Assembly (NCBI GenBank): GCA_037440065.1
Contig: JBBIUV010000015.1
Coordinates: 1,116,001 to 1,180,000 of the forward strand
Length of the DNA stretch: 64,000 nucleotides
DNA from: UBA1563 sp037440065
GTDB lineage: Bacteria > Bacteroidota > Ignavibacteria > Ignavibacteriales > Ignavibacteriaceae
Direction: 5' to 3'
In this document: positions 1 through 9,730 of the stretch, one piece after another
Layout: each line of letters begins with the position of its first letter
How positions within the stretch are numbered: the stretch's first letter is position 1
Made by a program: the position numbers and the translations under genes
The notes under the pieces: generated by a model
Database searches by the model: none
Seen by the model: only the letters and a program-made list of their open reading frames with translations
What the model was told of the DNA's origin: nothing

Positions 1-674
1 AAACATGGAAACATGAATTTAAAGCTTTGAGTGGACATCCTAAAATTAATCATGTACAAATTTTTGAGAATAAGGGAGCGATGATGGGGAACAGCAATCC
101 GCATCCCCATTGCCAAATATGGGCACAAGAAAATATTCCAACCGAGCCTGCGAAAGAATTAAAACAGTTCACGCAGTATTTCAAGAAAAACAAACAAAGT
201 CTTTTAAGCGATTACTTAAAACTCGAATTAAAATTGAAGGAGAGAATTGTTTATGAAAATTCTCTCTTCGTTGTGCTCGTTCCGTTTTGGGCAACATGGC
301 CTTACGAAACAATCATCATTTCTAAAAAGAGATATGCAAACTTGTTAGCAATTAAAGCCAAAGAAGTTGAAGCATTTGCTGATGCGATTAAAACTATAAC
401 TGTAAAGTATGATAATCTTTTTCAAACATCATTTCCTTATTCATCCGGAATACACCAAGCACCAACTGATGGTAAAGTCCATGATGAGGGGCATTTTCAC
501 ATGCACTTTTTCCCGCCTCTTCTGCGTTCGGCATCTGTAAAAAAATATATGGTTGGATATGAAATGCTTGCAGAACCCCAGCGGGATATTACTCCCGAGT
601 ACAGCGCGAAAGTGCTGAGAGAGCTCTCTTCAACTCATTATAAAAAACTCAAACGGAGCGCAAAGAATGTTTGA
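1..674 (+). CDS. galT: Galactose-1-phosphate uridylyltransferase, C-terminal part (5' end outside window)
   Basis: The reading frame is already open at base 3, so this is the last 223 residues of a protein that is normally about 350 residues. GalT swaps UMP between UDP-glucose and galactose-1-phosphate in the Leloir pathway, in the cytoplasm. The catalytic HPH motif (NPHPHCQIWAQ) is present. The C-terminal block FPYSSGIHQAP, HFHMHFFPPLLRSA and YMVGYEMLAEPQRD is the classic family ending that carries metal and substrate ligands. The stop overlaps the next gene by 8 nt. Its place at the head of a galactanase and beta-galactosidase operon fits galactose catabolism. The internal ATG at 27 is not the true start. 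Confidence 0.95.
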   Translation, partial: TWKHEFKALSGHPKINHVQIFENKGAMMGNSNPHPHCQIWAQENIPTEPAKELKQFTQYFKKNKQSLLSDYLKLELKLKERIVYENSLFVVLVPFWATWPYETIIISKKRYANLLAIKAKEVEAFADAIKTITVKYDNLFQTSFPYSSGIHQAPTDGKVHDEGHFHMHFFPPLLRSASVKKYMVGYEMLAEPQRDITPEYSAKVLRELSSTHYKKLKRSAKNV

Positions 675-2358
675 GATAAAAATAAAAATATTGACTTTCT
701 CTTTTCTTCTTGGTTTCACAACAATATTTGCCGAAATGAGCCATAGTCAGTCTGATACGGTTGCGATCATTGGTAAAAAAATAATTACACTTGAAGAATT
801 TCAAAAATACTATAAAGAGAAAATCCGCAAAGTGGGTTTAACTGATAACGGTGAGATCCGCATTAAATATTTGCAAAATCTGGTTGACGACGAAATTTTT
901 CTGTTGGATGCGAAAATGAAAGGCATCGATAAAACAAAGTCAGCCATAACCGAATATGCTAGAATTAAGGCTCAAGAGTTACTCAACGCTTATTCAAAAA
1001 AAATTATTGAACCCGCAATAAGTATAAGCGAACAAGATATAAAGAGTATGTACATAAAGATGAATACAAAAATAAAAGTAAAACATCTTTATGCTTTAAA
1101 TTTACAAGACGCAGAAAAGTTGTACGATGAGATAAAAAACGGTAAATCATTTGAAGAGCTCGCGAGAGTAGTTTTTCACGATGAGCAGTTGAAAGAATAT
1201 GGCGGTGATCTCGGATATATTTCAGTTGATGAGATGGATCCGAATTTTGAAGCAGCAGCTTATTCCATGAAAATTGGAGAAATATCCCAACCGATTAAAA
1301 CGGTAACGGGTTACAGTATTATAAAAGTGGAAGACATAAAACAAAATCCTTTTGTAATTGAAAGCGAATATTTAAAAGCGCACGATCGAATAAAAGCGTT
1401 TGTTGCCAAACGTGCTTATGAAAATGCAGCAAAGCAGTACTCCGCAAATCAGAAAAGAGAACTTGAAATAAAATTTGATAATGCACTTGTAGAGAAGTTG
1501 TATCAATCACTTGAAAGTTTTTCCAAGAAAAATCAGTTTGAAAAATCTTCATCATTTTATCAGAAGAACAAGAACAGAATGGTTGTCAGGACAAAAAGTG
1601 GAAATTGGAATATGTCTCACTTGATTTCCGAATTGCAACTTACGAGTGAAGACCAGCGAAAATGGATCCACAATGCGACCGATTTGGAAGATTTTATCTC
1701 CGGTCTCATCATCCGAAAAAATACTTTGCAGAAAGCCGAAGTTGCTCACTTAGGTGAATCACCGGAGTTTGAGAAGAGTGTTGATTACAATTTCAATACA
1801 TATTTAATTCAACAAGTTGAAAAACAGCTTCGTGATAAAATCTATATTCCCGATGAATCAATCAAAGCATACTATAATGAGAACCGTGACCGATTTAGAA
1901 AAGAAGGCGAAATGCGATTAAGTTCAATTCTTGTTGACAAACAGTCCGTGGCAGATTCTATCGAAAAATTATTAGTCGGGGGAATTTCATTTGAAAAACT
2001 TGCAGAAGAATTCTCAATGCAAACGAACACTGCTAAAAACAAAGGTGATATGGGTATCTTCCGCAAAAACGATTTGGGAAATCTTGGCGACAAAGTTTTT
2101 GGAATGAATCCGGGGCAATGGATGGGTCCAATTAGCGACGATGGGAAATACCTCTTCCTTAAATGCACTTCAATAAAGCCCCCGGTTTGGCGAAATCTTT
2201 CGGAGGTTAGTGAAGAAATAAAAGAAACATTAAAGACACTGAGTTGGTACAAATCCAGAATTGATTATGCTTCATCACTTAAAAAAGAATTTCAAGTTCA
2301 GTTGTTCCCGGAAAAAATAACCAACTTAAACCTTCTAACAAATGCATACGAACGATGA
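667..2358 (+). CDS. SurA/PpiC-type peptidyl-prolyl cis-trans isomerase, two parvulin domains
   Basis: This 563-residue protein has a hydrophobic N-terminal signal and is predicted to be periplasmic. It has a SurA-like N-terminal helical region (about 30-125) and a first parvulin domain (about 130-225, with FEELARVVFHDE and GGDLGYISVDEMDP). A long linker leads to a second parvulin domain (about 415-510, with FEKLAEEFS, KGDMGIFRKNDL and GPISDDGKYLFLKC). Proteins of this type help outer-membrane beta-barrels fold. It overlaps galT by 8 nt and the TonB-dependent receptor by 4 nt, so translation is probably coupled. A dedicated role in folding that receptor is an inference from position only. Confidence 0.85.
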   Translation: MFEIKIKILTFSFLLGFTTIFAEMSHSQSDTVAIIGKKIITLEEFQKYYKEKIRKVGLTDNGEIRIKYLQNLVDDEIFLLDAKMKGIDKTKSAITEYARIKAQELLNAYSKKIIEPAISISEQDIKSMYIKMNTKIKVKHLYALNLQDAEKLYDEIKNGKSFEELARVVFHDEQLKEYGGDLGYISVDEMDPNFEAAAYSMKIGEISQPIKTVTGYSIIKVEDIKQNPFVIESEYLKAHDRIKAFVAKRAYENAAKQYSANQKRELEIKFDNALVEKLYQSLESFSKKNQFEKSSSFYQKNKNRMVVRTKSGNWNMSHLISELQLTSEDQRKWIHNATDLEDFISGLIIRKNTLQKAEVAHLGESPEFEKSVDYNFNTYLIQQVEKQLRDKIYIPDESIKAYYNENRDRFRKEGEMRLSSILVDKQSVADSIEKLLVGGISFEKLAEEFSMQTNTAKNKGDMGIFRKNDLGNLGDKVFGMNPGQWMGPISDDGKYLFLKCTSIKPPVWRNLSEVSEEIKETLKTLSWYKSRIDYASSLKKEFQVQLFPEKITNLNLLTNAYER

Positions 2359-5126
2359 AAAAAGTATTTAAATTTATCACGGTAATGATATTTCTTTCCT
2401 CATTCAATTTTGTGTTTGCGCAAAATACCGGGAAAATAACAGGCAAAGTAACCGATGAAAAAACAGGCGAGGTTTTGTTTGGTGTGAATATTCTAATTGA
2501 AGGAACCGGACTTGGAGCCGCAACAGATGTGAATGGTGAATACATCATAGTTAATGTTCCCCCCAAAACGTACACAATTATTGCCAAATACATCGGATAT
2601 TCAAACACTTTAACAAAGAACGTTCATGTTGGCAGCGGTTCCACTACTAAACTTGATTTTCGTCTTACTCAAACCGAGATAACATTGAACCACGAAGTTG
2701 TAGTAACAGCAAAGGCACCGTTGGTTGTAAAAGATATGACTTCAACAGAAGCAAGAATATCAGCAGATCAAATTAAAGAACTTCCTTTGCAAAACATTAC
2801 ACAACTGATAACGCAGCAAGCCGGCGTAAGTAAAGGTTCGGACGGAGGTCTGCATATCCGCGGTGGAAGATCGAGTGAAATATCTTATTTAATAAATGGT
2901 GTGAGCATTACCGATGATTTTAACCGGACGCAAGCCTTGGCGGTGGAAACCGAATCAATTCAAGAATTGAAAGTTATCAGCGGAACGTTTAACGCCGAAT
3001 ACGGTAACGCGATGAGCGGTGTTGTGAACATTGTAACCAAATCGGGAGGACAACAGCTAAACGGGAATATTGAAATTTGGACCGGCGATTATGTCAGCAA
3101 CCATACCGATATTTTTCAACATATAAATTCGATTGATCCTTTTGCCAATTATAATTTTCAAGGATTTCTGAACGGACCGATTATTGCCGACAAATTATCT
3201 TTCTTTGTTTCTGCGAGAAGATTTGTTGACGGCGGTTATATCTTCGGAATTAATAAATATAATCCGCAGGGAAGAGCTGTCTGGGAGAATGGAGTTCTTA
3301 TTCCCAATCTGGGAGATAATTCTTTTGTCTCGATGAACTCAAGCAAAAAATGGAGTGGACAAGCAACGTTGGATTGGAAAATTTCCGGTGATCTGAAATT
3401 TAAATTGGATGCATTCGGAAGCAAGGAAGCCAACACCTATTACAATCATATTTATCAATGGAATCCGAATGGTGTGGGAAGTGCGAAATCAAATGGGTAT
3501 AGTCTCTTTGGGACATTTACGCACGTTCTTTTCTTGAACACGTTTCAAGAGTTAACATTCGCTTATAAAGACAATACATATGCATCACACCTCTACGATA
3601 ATCTTTTTGATTCTCGTTATGTTTCACCAGATTCAGCAACGATCGCAGGATTTCATTTTTTAACTGCCGGAACAAATCTTAATCATTTTGATAGAAGTAC
3701 AAAGAGTACAACAATCAAGTGGGATTTAACAAGCCAGCTTGACAAAATAAATCTCGCTAAAGTTGGTGTGCAGGCACAGTTTGATAAATTAAATTACGAA
3801 AACATAACCTTAATCCCGGCGCTTGGTGCAACGGGGCAGCAACTTGTTCCGTTTGTCCCGGCAATTCCGGGTACCGATACTCCGCAACACGACAAGTTTG
3901 AAAGAACTCCGTTTAGTTTCAGCTCATACGTGCAAGATAAGATTGAATTTTCAAGCGTGATTATAAATTTTGGTTTACGGTTTGATTTATTTAATCCAAA
4001 TGGAAAAATTCCCGTTGACCCAACTGATCCGGATATTTTCAATCCTTTCAAACAAGAAAACACATATCGTGATTTGAATGGCGATGGAAAAATTAGTCTT
4101 GACGAACAAGTTGATGATAACAAGCTAACCGTTGCTGATCGAGTAAAATATTGGTACAAAAAAACTACTATTAAAACCGGATTAAGTCCGCGGTTTGGAA
4201 TTTCGTATCCAATAACAGACCGAGGAATCATCAGATTTTCTTTTGGGATCTTTCAACAAATTCCCGATTACAGCCAACTCTATATCGGTGATGAATTCAA
4301 GTTAACTTCAACGCAAGGGATTCAAGGTTCATTCGGTAATAACGATCTTAAGCCGCAGCGAACCACAATTTATGAAATCGGACTGCAGCAGCAATTCACC
4401 GAAGATATTGCCGTTGATGTCACAGCTTACTATCGTGATATTCGCGATTGGATCTCTTCGAGCCAACCGATTCCAACTGTTGTGGCGGGAATTTCTTATT
4501 CAAAAAGAATTAATCGTGATTTTGCAAATGCACGCGGCGTAACACTTTCAGTTAAAAAAAGATTTGCAAATTATTTCTCTTTTGGTGTTGATTACACTTT
4601 CCAAATTGCCGAAGGAACCAACTCATCTCCCGAACAAGAATTTATTTCTCGACAGAACGGCGCCGAACCAACACGGTATTTAACTCCGCTTGATTGGGAT
4701 CAGACACACACTTTGAACAGTAACATTTATGTCGGTGGAAGCGATTGGGGAATGAGCCTTATCGCGGCTATTAGTACGGGTCAACCTTATACGCCGGTTG
4801 TAACAGCCGGAGCCTATTCGGGAAGAAATATTATTCCGGGACTTCCGAACAACAGCCGGAGAAAACCTCTCATTGCGAATGTTGATATGCAGATTCATAA
4901 AGATTTTTCACTTAGTTCTAATTTGAACGTTCAACTTTTTCTAAAGGTTTTCAATCTACTAGATGCGAAAAATCCGGTTGTAGTTTTTGGCGATACTGGA
5001 AAACCGGACTACACATTGCAACAAGCTACTGTAACAAATGCAGATCCGGGATGGTTCGTTTCCCCCAATTATTACAGTATGCCGCGAAGCATTTACCTTG
5101 GGACTAAAATATCATTTAATGATTGA
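2355..5126 (+). CDS. TonB-dependent outer-membrane receptor with carboxypeptidase-like N-terminal domain
   Basis: This 923-residue protein has a signal peptide ending near FAQ (residue 22). A carboxypeptidase regulatory-like beta-sandwich follows (about 25-105: GKITGKVTDEKTGEVLFGVN, GLGAATDVNGEY). Next come a TonB plug (about 115-225: ITQLITQQAGVSKGSDGG, IRGGRSSEISYLINGV, YGNAMSGVVNIVTKSGG) and a 22-strand-type barrel ending in aromatic residues. It probably imports galacto-oligosaccharides across the outer membrane. The substrate is inferred from the galactanase and beta-galactosidase genes downstream. An EF-hand-like loop (DLNGDGKISLDE, residues about 573-584) lies inside the barrel region. 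The start overlaps the preceding stop (ATGA). No SusD-like partner was found nearby. Confidence 0.9.
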   Translation: MKKVFKFITVMIFLSSFNFVFAQNTGKITGKVTDEKTGEVLFGVNILIEGTGLGAATDVNGEYIIVNVPPKTYTIIAKYIGYSNTLTKNVHVGSGSTTKLDFRLTQTEITLNHEVVVTAKAPLVVKDMTSTEARISADQIKELPLQNITQLITQQAGVSKGSDGGLHIRGGRSSEISYLINGVSITDDFNRTQALAVETESIQELKVISGTFNAEYGNAMSGVVNIVTKSGGQQLNGNIEIWTGDYVSNHTDIFQHINSIDPFANYNFQGFLNGPIIADKLSFFVSARRFVDGGYIFGINKYNPQGRAVWENGVLIPNLGDNSFVSMNSSKKWSGQATLDWKISGDLKFKLDAFGSKEANTYYNHIYQWNPNGVGSAKSNGYSLFGTFTHVLFLNTFQELTFAYKDNTYASHLYDNLFDSRYVSPDSATIAGFHFLTAGTNLNHFDRSTKSTTIKWDLTSQLDKINLAKVGVQAQFDKLNYENITLIPALGATGQQLVPFVPAIPGTDTPQHDKFERTPFSFSSYVQDKIEFSSVIINFGLRFDLFNPNGKIPVDPTDPDIFNPFKQENTYRDLNGDGKISLDEQVDDNKLTVADRVKYWYKKTTIKTGLSPRFGISYPITDRGIIRFSFGIFQQIPDYSQLYIGDEFKLTSTQGIQGSFGNNDLKPQRTTIYEIGLQQQFTEDIAVDVTAYYRDIRDWISSSQPIPTVVAGISYSKRINRDFANARGVTLSVKKRFANYFSFGVDYTFQIAEGTNSSPEQEFISRQNGAEPTRYLTPLDWDQTHTLNSNIYVGGSDWGMSLIAAISTGQPYTPVVTAGAYSGRNIIPGLPNNSRRKPLIANVDMQIHKDFSLSSNLNVQLFLKVFNLLDAKNPVVVFGDTGKPDYTLQQATVTNADPGWFVSPNYYSMPRSIYLGTKISFND

Positions 5127-5137
5127 TTGGTGTTGGA

Positions 5138-8100
5138 ATGATTAAACTAAAATTTTATTCGACGTTAATGATTTTATTTTTTACCTCAAGATTAAGCGCG
5201 CAAGTGTTGAACTATACTCCATCTGATTTTAGAGGCGATCCGAATTACAGAAGATTTTCCAACATCGAAGGAAACAATATTCGCGCGACAATTTTTAACT
5301 CAGGTTATAGCGGAAATCCAAACGGACAGGCAAATTATTTTTCTTATGAATGGCCGAAAAATACAGGTAGAATTTATATTGCGCTGATTTCGTTTTGGGC
5401 GTCAGGTGAAGTGGTGGATAATTCCGGTAAAACAATTCATCTTGTTGAAATGCCTGTATATAAAAGTGATCCAAGCGGAAATACCTGGAATTTTGAACCG
5501 GTGAGAGGGTTTATTAATCCGCAGCAACAAGAAATTGCGAGAAGCGATAATAAAAATTCATGGCCGCAAGATTATCAAGGCGGATGGCGAAATAAACGAA
5601 CTGATCCAAACGATCCCGGTTGGCCTGGCTCGTGGGATGGATATTTCGGGAAAAATATTTTCAACGCAGATCAAGAATTTTATTTTGTTACTTCGGATGA
5701 CAAATACAAACGCTATCCGTATACTCCTGACACCACCGATCTTACACGCGGTGGACTTGGGTACATCGTTGATGTGCGAACGATGGCGTGGTCTCAAGTG
5801 TTGATAAACGACGTTGTCTTTTTTATTCATGATGTTTTGAATGACGGAACAAAAGCAGTTGATAAAACAGCTTTCATGATGTTCGTTGCTGACTACGTTG
5901 GCGGTGTTGGTCCGAACAATTATCCTTATGTTGATTTAACCACCGCGATAACTTTTTTAACAAGCGCTGATAGAAGAGGCAGCGCAGCTTTCGGAACCGA
6001 TCCCGTGGGCGTTGGTGCGGTAAAATATATTGAAACACCCGGCAACAGTGTGGATGGTATTGATAACGATGGCGACTCGGATGATTTCCCAAATCTTCTT
6101 TCACAAATTACTGGAGTAGCCGATTCAGTTTGTCCTCATTTTACATCTAACGATTTTCAAGCAAGATTTCTTAAACCGGGCGACAAAATTGTTTTAATTC
6201 AACCCAACACTTATAACCGTGTGATTACAACCTATCCGATTGGTGGTGGAACTGTTTCAAGTCTTGGTAAAGAATATATTCTCCCTGCAAATGGAAGCAG
6301 TTTAGTTGAAGACACCCTAGCCAATGGTTACGATGATAATTTAAATGGATTGATTGATGAACGACTCTCTATTCACTTGAATCATGTTAACCAGTATACC
6401 GGAGTAGTAAAACCGGTACGGTTTATAAATTATCATCACTTCGCTGTTGGCGATACAATCAAAAGGGGATTCATCGTTCCCGATACAAGTGCAGATTGGA
6501 ATTACGTCAACATAGCTCCCATGATAGATGAATCGCGTGATGATGAATTTGATAACGATGCTGATTGGGATCCGATACTTGATGATGTTGGGTTGGATGG
6601 CGTTGCGCATACCGGTGATTTCGGAGAATATGACGGAAAGGCTACAACCGGAGTGAATACAGAGTTTCCCGGTGAACCTAATATTGATAAAACAGATGTC
6701 GGAGAATCGGATCAACTTGGAGTTACAAGCGCAGTGCAAATTCCGGTTGGCGCGTTAAACTTTTCAACTGCGGCGGATCAAGGACTGTGGGATTTATTTA
6801 TGGTTCCTGGAAACATTAATCTGATAAGAGGCATTGGTGACTATGATGTTTTTGTTTCTTCCGGATTTTTCCCAATGCTTCCCGGTCAACGGCAAAGAAT
6901 GGCGGTATCAATTGCAATTGCCGGTGGAGGCAAGACAAAAGATGATGATGTAACAAGCGTTACAGCAAAGATGCATCAAGCCGATCTTGCGTATCAAGCT
7001 GATTATCAATTCGCTTCAGCTCCACAGCAAGTGACGGTAACTTCTGTTCCGGGGGATAAAAAAGTTACCCTTTACTGGGATGATTTCGCTGAAAAATCTT
7101 TTGATCGTTATATAAATAAAATCGGTGGTAACGGAAGAAATTTTGAAGGCTATCGTGTTTACCGCGCAACTGACGCAGCTTTCCTTGACGCGAAAGTAAT
7201 CACAGACGGGTTCGGAGTAAAAACACTTTTGAATCCGATTGATCAATCAGATTTAATTGATGGAGTTAAAGGATTTAGTCAAGTTGATATTAACGGAGTG
7301 AAGTTCTGGCTTGGTGATGAATCGGGACTCAAACACAGTTTTGTTGATTCGAATGTTGTGAACGGACAAAGATATTTCTACGCAGTGACCGCTTATAATT
7401 TTGGATATCCCGCGGGAAATATTGCACCGGCAGAAACTCCGATTCAAGTTAGTGTCTCACCCGATGGAACCATTACTCACGGTATCAACGTTGCGGTCGT
7501 TCGCCCAACTGCTGAAGCCGCCGGATACTTACCGCCGGAAGTAAAATCATTTGAACATTCATCCGGTGGTGCAAGCGGTTCTATCAAAATAGAAGTTGTT
7601 GATCCGGTTGCGATTAGAAATGAAAACGAATATCAAATTTCTTTTACCGATACAACGTACAAAGTGAACAATAAAGATTTCACAACAACACGTTCATTCA
7701 CTTTAATAAATTTAACAAAGAATGTAACGCTTTTAGATAAAGATACAGTCTTGATAAACGGCGCTGAACTTCCGGTAACTGAAGGTTTTCGATTGAGTCT
7801 GAATAATGTTCAAGCAATTTCTCTCAACAACAGTTTGACAGGATGGAATAATACTGACGCGTATTCATTTGATTTTGATCCGGTTACATTACTTTCGGTA
7901 AGTGGAGTGAAAAGTCCGAACGATTATGAAATTGTTTTTGGTGATGTTGGAATTGGAACATCAAAAGATACAGCGATCGGTTTTATTAAATTTCCATCGA
8001 AAGCAGTAAACTTTAAAGTTATTAGTCTAACACAGAATAAAGAAATTCCTTTCGCATTCAGTGAAGCGGATGGAAACGATGGAAGGTTCACAATTAATCC

Positions 8101-8638
8101 AACAAACTCAAACCTGGTTGATGCAATTTATTTTCTTGAACCAAACCAAAGCGGTAAGCTTCAATTTACGTGGCAGGTAGTTTTGAACAAACGTCAGGGG
8201 AACAGAAATCCGCAAGCGGGCGATTCACTTAAAATTGTTCTCTTTAAACCATTCCTTTCATACGATACGTACACTTTTGAAATGCTGGGGAGCGCTATCT
8301 CAAATGAAAAAGCTAAAGGTGATTTAGCAAATATAAGAGTTGTCCCGAATCCCTATTTAGCTGCCGAAAGCTGGGAACCGCGAAATACTTATTCAAGCGG
8401 AAGAGGACCAAGAGAAATTCATTTTATCAATTTGCCAAAGGAGTGTACAATTAGAATTTTTAATGTAAGCGGAGCGCTGGTAAAAAAGATTGATCACAAT
8501 ACACTTGCTGAAAACGGTACAGAAATTTGGGATGTGTTAAGTGATGAAAAATTTGAGATCTCGTATGGTGTATATGTTTATCATGTCGATGCACCCGGTG
8601 TTGGACAAAAAACCGGAACGTTCGCAATCATAAAATAA
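5138..8638 (+). CDS. Large secreted protein with Asp-rich loops and Fn3-like region, partner of the TonB-dependent receptor
   Basis: The function is not recognised. I chose the ATG at 5138 (1166 residues) because it begins directly at the signal peptide (MIKLKFYSTLMILFF...SAQ). An in-frame TTG at 5123 overlaps the receptor stop and is the alternative. The protein has several Asp/Asn/Gly-rich loops that resemble calcium-binding thrombospondin-type repeats (VDGIDNDGDSDDF; GYDDNLNGLIDERL; DDEFDNDADWD). A fibronectin-III-like stretch lies near residues 630-780. The C-terminus (VVPNPYLAAESWE ... GVYVYHV) resembles the beta-rich end of T9SS cargo but lacks the YPNPFNP signature. Its position right after the receptor suggests a surface accessory subunit. 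Confidence 0.75.
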   Translation: MIKLKFYSTLMILFFTSRLSAQVLNYTPSDFRGDPNYRRFSNIEGNNIRATIFNSGYSGNPNGQANYFSYEWPKNTGRIYIALISFWASGEVVDNSGKTIHLVEMPVYKSDPSGNTWNFEPVRGFINPQQQEIARSDNKNSWPQDYQGGWRNKRTDPNDPGWPGSWDGYFGKNIFNADQEFYFVTSDDKYKRYPYTPDTTDLTRGGLGYIVDVRTMAWSQVLINDVVFFIHDVLNDGTKAVDKTAFMMFVADYVGGVGPNNYPYVDLTTAITFLTSADRRGSAAFGTDPVGVGAVKYIETPGNSVDGIDNDGDSDDFPNLLSQITGVADSVCPHFTSNDFQARFLKPGDKIVLIQPNTYNRVITTYPIGGGTVSSLGKEYILPANGSSLVEDTLANGYDDNLNGLIDERLSIHLNHVNQYTGVVKPVRFINYHHFAVGDTIKRGFIVPDTSADWNYVNIAPMIDESRDDEFDNDADWDPILDDVGLDGVAHTGDFGEYDGKATTGVNTEFPGEPNIDKTDVGESDQLGVTSAVQIPVGALNFSTAADQGLWDLFMVPGNINLIRGIGDYDVFVSSGFFPMLPGQRQRMAVSIAIAGGGKTKDDDVTSVTAKMHQADLAYQADYQFASAPQQVTVTSVPGDKKVTLYWDDFAEKSFDRYINKIGGNGRNFEGYRVYRATDAAFLDAKVITDGFGVKTLLNPIDQSDLIDGVKGFSQVDINGVKFWLGDESGLKHSFVDSNVVNGQRYFYAVTAYNFGYPAGNIAPAETPIQVSVSPDGTITHGINVAVVRPTAEAAGYLPPEVKSFEHSSGGASGSIKIEVVDPVAIRNENEYQISFTDTTYKVNNKDFTTTRSFTLINLTKNVTLLDKDTVLINGAELPVTEGFRLSLNNVQAISLNNSLTGWNNTDAYSFDFDPVTLLSVSGVKSPNDYEIVFGDVGIGTSKDTAIGFIKFPSKAVNFKVISLTQNKEIPFAFSEADGNDGRFTINPTNSNLVDAIYFLEPNQSGKLQFTWQVVLNKRQGNRNPQAGDSLKIVLFKPFLSYDTYTFEMLGSAISNEKAKGDLANIRVVPNPYLAAESWEPRNTYSSGRGPREIHFINLPKECTIRIFNVSGALVKKIDHNTLAENGTEIWDVLSDEKFEISYGVYVYHVDAPGVGQKTGTFAIIK

Positions 8639-8650
8639 ATTTGAACAAAA

Positions 8651-9688
8651 ATGAAAATGAAAAAGAATAAATATTACGCAATTCTAATCCTTCTCTGCTT
8701 TGGAAGTTTTTCACTCAATTTGTTTGCACAATCAATTAACAAAGTTGGAACTTCCGGCGCAGCCTTTTTGAGAATTCCTGTTGGAGCTCAAGCAATCGGG
8801 ATGGGGAGCGCTTATGTCTCGATGGAGAACGATCCGTCGGCGTTATATTGGAATCCGGCGGCAACTGCATCGATTAAAGAAAATACACTTCTTGTAGATC
8901 ATACACTTTGGTTGCCGGGAATTTATTTTGATTTTGTTGGAATCACCATTCCGCTTGCTGAGTATGGAACAACCGGATTAAGTTTCGGCATTATGCACAC
9001 GAACGATATGGAAGTAACAACTCCCGCACAGCCAATGGGAACCGGGGAAATGTTTAACGCTTCAAGTTTTGTTGTTGGAGTTTCTTACAGCAGAAATTTA
9101 ACCGATCGTTTTTCAATCGGCGGAACTTTTAAATACATCCGCGAAACAATTTATAACGATTACGCAAGCGCGATCGGTTTTGATATCGGGACGCTTTATC
9201 AAACTCCATTCGCCGGAATCAGACTCGGTGCAAGCATTTCAAATTTCGGAACGAAAATTCAAATGACGGGAGAAGATCTTTACATCCCGGCGGTTATTTC
9301 AAATCAGCAAGGAACAAATCAGAGCATAACTGCACGGTTAAACACAGATGCTTTTGAACTGCCGTTAATTATGCGTGTGGGAATTTCCGATGAAATAATT
9401 AAGAACGATGATGTGCGAGTAACGGTTGCGATGGATGGTGTAAGTCCGAATGATAATGCACAAAGCGTTAACGTTGGCTGTGAACTTGGTTTTCTCAAAG
9501 ATAAATTCCAGGTGCGCGGCGGATACAAAGATTTATTTCTCCCGAATAACGAGACTACTTTCGCATTTGGAACAAGCCTTCACGAGATTGATCTTATCGG
9601 CGGAGTGCTGATCACGCTTGATTATGCCTACCAGCATTTTGTTCATCTCGGAAGTTCAAACAGATTCACGCTGCAAATTAAATTATGA
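8651..9688 (+). CDS. PorV/PorQ-family outer-membrane protein
   Basis: This 345-residue protein has a signal peptide ending near LFAQ. It shows the family pattern at the mature N-terminus: GTSGAAFLRIPVGAQAIGMG, AYVSMENDPSALYWNPAA. The rest is a run of alternating beta-strands consistent with a barrel related to FadL and PorV. PorV is the outer-membrane shuttle that passes T9SS cargo to the sortase PorU. This copy lies 12 nt after the large secreted protein and directly before two genes whose products end in T9SS sorting domains. It may therefore serve that cargo, though a general T9SS role is equally possible. The next gene follows after 42 nt. Confidence 0.8.
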   Translation: MKMKKNKYYAILILLCFGSFSLNLFAQSINKVGTSGAAFLRIPVGAQAIGMGSAYVSMENDPSALYWNPAATASIKENTLLVDHTLWLPGIYFDFVGITIPLAEYGTTGLSFGIMHTNDMEVTTPAQPMGTGEMFNASSFVVGVSYSRNLTDRFSIGGTFKYIRETIYNDYASAIGFDIGTLYQTPFAGIRLGASISNFGTKIQMTGEDLYIPAVISNQQGTNQSITARLNTDAFELPLIMRVGISDEIIKNDDVRVTVAMDGVSPNDNAQSVNVGCELGFLKDKFQVRGGYKDLFLPNNETTFAFGTSLHEIDLIGGVLITLDYAYQHFVHLGSSNRFTLQIKL

Positions 9689-9730
9689 GTAGTGGTATTA
9701 AAAAATTAAAACAAACTAAAGGATAGAATT

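Noticed and set aside
3794..4231. Minus-strand frame inside the TonB receptor gene
   Set aside because: Antisense shadow of a clearly real gene, with no domain.
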